Source of the DNA: Xenorhabdus nematophila ATCC 19061
Lineage (GTDB): Bacteria; Pseudomonadota; Gammaproteobacteria; Enterobacterales; Enterobacteriaceae
Reading direction: 5' to 3'
Assembly (NCBI RefSeq): GCF_000252955.1
Contig: NC_014228.1
Coordinates: forward strand, 2,705,232 to 2,769,231
DNA length: 64,000 nt
The notes below the pieces were generated by a model that ran no database searches, was not told where the DNA came from, and worked only from the letters and a program-made list of their open reading frames with translations. The translations under genes were made by a program, and so were the position numbers. Of the stretch, positions 61,701-64,000 are shown in pieces. The first letter of the stretch is position 1; every line of letters begins with the position of its first letter.

Positions 61701-64000
61701 TGTCCATCCGTACTGTGCGCGTATCGGTGAGCCGACGCAATTGTGTTTCAGCGCTTTCTTCGGTGGATAATGTAAGTTCTGTCATTGGCAGCGGCGCACG
61801 GCGATAGACCACTTGTACGGGTTCCGGCAGTTCCTGCCAATGGACAGCACTGCGCAGGATATCGTGTCGGTCAATCACTTGCTGGAATACCCGCAAGAAA
61901 TTATCCAGGTGTGTCCGGCTGTCAAAAGCCATAAGCTGGCTGTCCAGATAGGTATCACCTTCTGTTTCCAGCAAATGGTGGAACAGGATACCTGCCTGCA
62001 ATGGCCCCAGAGGATAGATATCCTGAATGTTAGTCGCCCCTTCCGGAGTAAGATTAACAACCCTGTCAATCTGGTCTTGCGTCAATTCCACCAGTGGTAG
62101 CATGTCGGGTGTAATGGTCTGGCTATTTTCGCTGATCAGATTGGGGGGAACCGTCAGGGCAGTGACACCCTGGCCACTACTCTGATTTAAGCGGGCACTC
62201 ATGGCTGCCAGTGTTGGCGCAGAGAAGACCGCGCTGACTTCAAGGGACAGGTTAAGCTGACGCAGTTCTTCGATCAGATTGACCACCAGCAGCGAATGTC
62301 CGCCCAGTTCAAAGAAATTATCATGGCGTCCCACCTGTTCCAGCCCCAGCAGGGATTGCCAGACTGTCGCCAGTTGTTGTTCGCTTTTTCCTTGTGGCGC
62401 TTCGTATTCACGGCTGACGATGGCTGAGTGATCCGGTGCGGGCAGCGCGTTGCGATCCAGTTTTCCATTGGCGGACAGCGGGAAAGCCTCCAGCATCACA
62501 AATGCGCTGGGCAGCATATGCTCCATCAGACTGGCACTCAGTTGCTCACGTAACTGAAACGGGCTAAGGGTCACGCCTGACTGTGGGATCAGGTAAGCGA
62601 CCAGACGCTTATCTCCCGTGCCTTCTTCGCGGGCAATCACGACGGCATCACTGACACCGTCACACGCGGCCAGTTGGGTTTCAATTTCACCGAGTTCAAT
62701 CCTGAAACCGCGTATCTTGACCTGAAAGTCATTGCGTCCCAGATATTCAATGGTGCCATTGGGCAGCCAGCGTCCCAGATCGCCGGTTTTATACATGCGG
62801 GCATCAGGGTGTTTGCTGAATGGATCGGAAATGAATTTCTCCGTGGTTAAATCGGGTCGGTTCAGATAACCACGGGCAACACCGGCACCGCCGATATGAA
62901 TTTCCCCGCTGGTGCCGATAGGGACGGGCTGACCGTGTGTATCCAAAATATAAATACAGCTATTGGGCAACGGATAACCAATCGGAATGGAGTTTTCGAA
63001 AGCAACAGCGTCTTTATTATCCAGTTTCAGGGTGGTGGCAATCACCGTGGTTTCGGTTGGGCCATAAGAGTTAATCCAGCGGCAGGATTGGGTTTCAGGA
63101 CTGGCCAGCCAATTCATTAAATGGCGGTATTCAGCTTTCTCACCACCCACAATGATGGTGTGTAAGTCAGGACTGAAACCACTGCGACCGGCCATCATCT
63201 CTTGTACCCAGTGATGCCAGAACGCGGTTGGCATATCTATGATGGTGATCTTCTGTTCGCGCAGGAAAGCGACAAAGGCAGTATCGGGTATTCTGATATG
63301 CGCAGGACGCAGCACCAACGTAGCGCCGGACGCGAGGGTCGGGAAAATATCAGACACCGAAGTATCAAATGCCACAGTGGCAAATTGCAGGATACGATCC
63401 CCCAACTGCGGTTCGCTGGTTTTGTGTTGCACGTGGATAAAATTCACCACATTGCGGTGTTCCAGCATCACCCCTTTGGGCTGTCCCGTTGAACCGGAGG
63501 TGTAAATAATATAGGCCAGATGATACGGCTGAAGCCCCATTTGTTGAGCATCAGGGTTATGGTTGGGTTGTTGTGCCACTGTATTGCGATGGTTTGCATC
63601 ATCCAGCAACAAGACGGGGATGTCTTGTACTGGCAAGTGGGCCTGTAAATGTTGCTGGGTCAGCAATAATGCGGGTTTACTGTCTGACAACTGATAGGCC
63701 AGTCGTTCGCTTGGGTATTCCGGATCGAGAGGAATATAGCCCGCACCTGCCTTGAGTATGCCGTACATGCCAATGATCATCTCCGGACTGCGGTCAACAC
63801 AGATGGCAATACGATCATCAGGGCGTACACCAGAAGCAATCAGATAATGTGCCAATTGGTTGGCATGGTGGTTGAGTTCGGCGTAACTCAGTTGGCTATC
63901 GCCAAATACCAGCGCAGTTGCATCGGGTGTCTGCGCCACTTGTTGCTCGAAAAGCTGATGGATCAACTGATCTTGTGAGTAGCTCAGTGCGGTATCGTTG
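58762..64000 (-). CDS. paxB: Upstream NRPS gene, PAX-like (5' end outside window)
   Basis: The frame is open to the window edge, where the codons before position 63966 still read NDTALSYSQDQ, part of the C-A linker, so the gene starts further on. Visible domains (residues counted from 63966): A (TSGSTG 154), T LGGHS (555), dual C/E with FHHLLETEGD (about 663) and HHLVCDH (782), A (1262), T LGGNS (1658), then an acidic, helical tail (DIESLQKELENLSEDELRAL) that should dock to the next protein. Pocket codes: D-T-S-D-I-G-S-V-I and D-T-S-D-I-G-T-V-I, both lysine-type. The residue from the first A would be epimerised to D; the second stays L because the next gene starts with an LCL domain. Confidence 0.82.
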   Translation of the reverse strand, partial: NDTALSYSQDQLIHQLFEQQVAQTPDATALVFGDSQLSYAELNHHANQLAHYLIASGVRPDDRIAICVDRSPEMIIGMYGILKAGAGYIPLDPEYPSERLAYQLSDSKPALLLTQQHLQAHLPVQDIPVLLLDDANHRNTVAQQPNHNPDAQQMGLQPYHLAYIIYTSGSTGQPKGVMLEHRNVVNFIHVQHKTSEPQLGDRILQFATVAFDTSVSDIFPTLASGATLVLRPAHIRIPDTAFVAFLREQKITIIDMPTAFWHHWVQEMMAGRSGFSPDLHTIIVGGEKAEYRHLMNWLASPETQSCRWINSYGPTETTVIATTLKLDNKDAVAFENSIPIGYPLPNSCIYILDTHGQPVPIGTSGEIHIGGAGVARGYLNRPDLTTEKFISDPFSKHPDARMYKTGDLGRWLPNGTIEYLGRNDFQVKIRGFRIELGEIETQLAACDGVSDAVVIAREEGTGDKRLVAYLIPQSGVTLSPFQLREQLSASLMEHMLPSAFVMLEAFPLSANGKLDRNALPAPDHSAIVSREYEAPQGKSEQQLATVWQSLLGLEQVGRHDNFFELGGHSLLVVNLIEELRQLNLSLEVSAVFSAPTLAAMSARLNQSSGQGVTALTVPPNLISENSQTITPDMLPLVELTQDQIDRVVNLTPEGATNIQDIYPLGPLQAGILFHHLLETEGDTYLDSQLMAFDSRTHLDNFLRVFQQVIDRHDILRSAVHWQELPEPVQVVYRRAPLPMTELTLSTEESAETQLRRLTDTRTVRMDITKAPLLKAHIAHDPESGQWLLSLLHHHLVCDHVSLDMIFNEMKALFLGEENSLPTPLPYRNFIAQTRSVPPEVHQDYFRKLLGDVDEPTLPFGLLDVQNSHHDADPSDKIVEDVITLDHVLARNLRECAHQQGMSAAVLFHAAWAQVLARCSGRDDVVFGTVLLGRLQGGIGASQVLGMFINTLPVRVRLQARSVQQVVQETYKQLSELLDHEQAPLAVAQRCSGIQAPLPLFNSLLNFRHSPRDETESTSQVWEGIEILSGEERSNYPLSLDVDDFDDGFALTAQCSQQINPARLNAYMEIALKEIVSALQHAPGQSIEAIEILPLAERNQLLVDFNDTELVYPQDRLIHQLIEQQAARIPDTTALVFGDTELSYSELNRHANQLAHSLIAFGVRPDDHVALCVERSPEMIIAMLGILKAGANYVPLDPEYPVDRLAYQLSDSKPVLLLTQQHLQAHLPQQNMSVWLLDDDSHRDSMAQQPAHNPDAKQLGIQPHHLAYIIYTSGSTGQPKGVMIEHRNVVGFIHAQHQISQPQIGDRILQFATVAFDTSVSDIFPTLAAGSTLVLRPAHIRVPDTAFVDYLNQQKITVIDLPTAFWHHWVQEMKAGRVGFSPHLRALIVGGEKAEYHHLVDWQSLPQTQHCRWINTYGPTETTVIATHLMVDSGSCPLDGIIPIGHPNANTQIYILDTLGHPVPCGVSGEIHIAGTGVGRGYLNRPDLTEEKFVANPFSKHPDARMYKTGDLGRWLSDGTIEYLGRNDFQVKIRGFRIELGEIEVQLLACSGVREALVVAREEANGDKRLVAYVISQPDVTLDINRLREQLNTHLAAYMVPNAFVVLAAFPLTASGKVDRKALPAPDRTAIASHEYEAPEGEIEQQIAVILQTLLQLEQVGRHDSFFDLGGNSLSIIQLMARLRDEFHLEISIPDIFAHPTLSELAELIASRQIETFFAQEDIESLQKELENLSEDELRALLNGDN

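Noticed and set aside
1..64000. CRISPR arrays, tRNA and rRNA genes
   Set aside because: No regularly spaced short repeats and no tRNA or rRNA sequence were recognised; the only large repeats are NRPS modules.

Overview
The window looks like a chromosome segment of an entomopathogenic enterobacterium of the Morganellaceae, most probably Xenorhabdus (Photorhabdus is the main alternative). This is inferred from the Enterobacterales-type gene order tmk-mltG-pabC-fabF-acpP-fabG-fabD-fabH-plsX-rpmF-yceD, close protein similarity to E. coli for the housekeeping genes, a fairly AT-rich base composition, many decayed IS elements, and a large non-ribosomal peptide synthetase (NRPS) whose five visible adenylation domains all carry one lysine-type pocket, as expected for the PAX lipopeptides.

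Layout. 1-8752 (minus strand): fatty-acid/phospholipid cluster from tmk (cut by the window edge) up to yceD. 8894-14157: yceF and rluC convergent, then rne with a long structured leader. 14333-20823: accessory block with an NAD(P)-binding protein, a tiny IS630 scrap, a phage ninX/DUF2591 remnant, an IS110/IS1111 element with a non-coding 3' end that could hold its guide RNA, a split Tm-1-like pair (UPF0261 plus PEP-hydrolase-like TIM barrel) with a divergent TetR regulator, and an IS982 remnant. 20914-26436: tmaR, sbcB, dld and a putrescine-type permease (plaP) preceded by a translationally coupled 70-codon ORF. 27100-32203: Fur-type iron/siderophore operon (binding protein, permease, ATPase, TonB receptor). 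32432-40474: lysP, yeiE, yeiH, nfo, an orphan fruK that keeps a perfect Cra-type operator, mtr, efpL. 40560-41473: two small secreted pilin-like paralogues.

41799-47253 is a ruined type VI secretion (T6SS) island on the minus strand: tssF with an in-frame stop, a 5' stub of vgrG, a dead IS3 copy, the 3' part of a probable effector gene, and a lipoprotein (immunity-like) gene that is both frameshifted and split by an IS630. The IS630 itself carries a 192-bp nested miniature element with 13-bp terminal inverted repeats and a 10-bp target duplication.

47979-64000 (minus strand): two translationally close NRPS genes. The upstream gene enters from beyond the window (A-T-C/E-A-T and a C-terminal docking tail visible). 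The downstream gene is C-A-T-C/E-A-T-C/E-A-T-TE. Together they would add five consecutive basic residues with alternating stereochemistry and release the product, probably by cyclisation.

The best candidates for something undescribed are the nested miniature element, the plaP-coupled small ORF, the Tm-1-like regulon, and the dual condensation/epimerisation domain with a HH to QH change.
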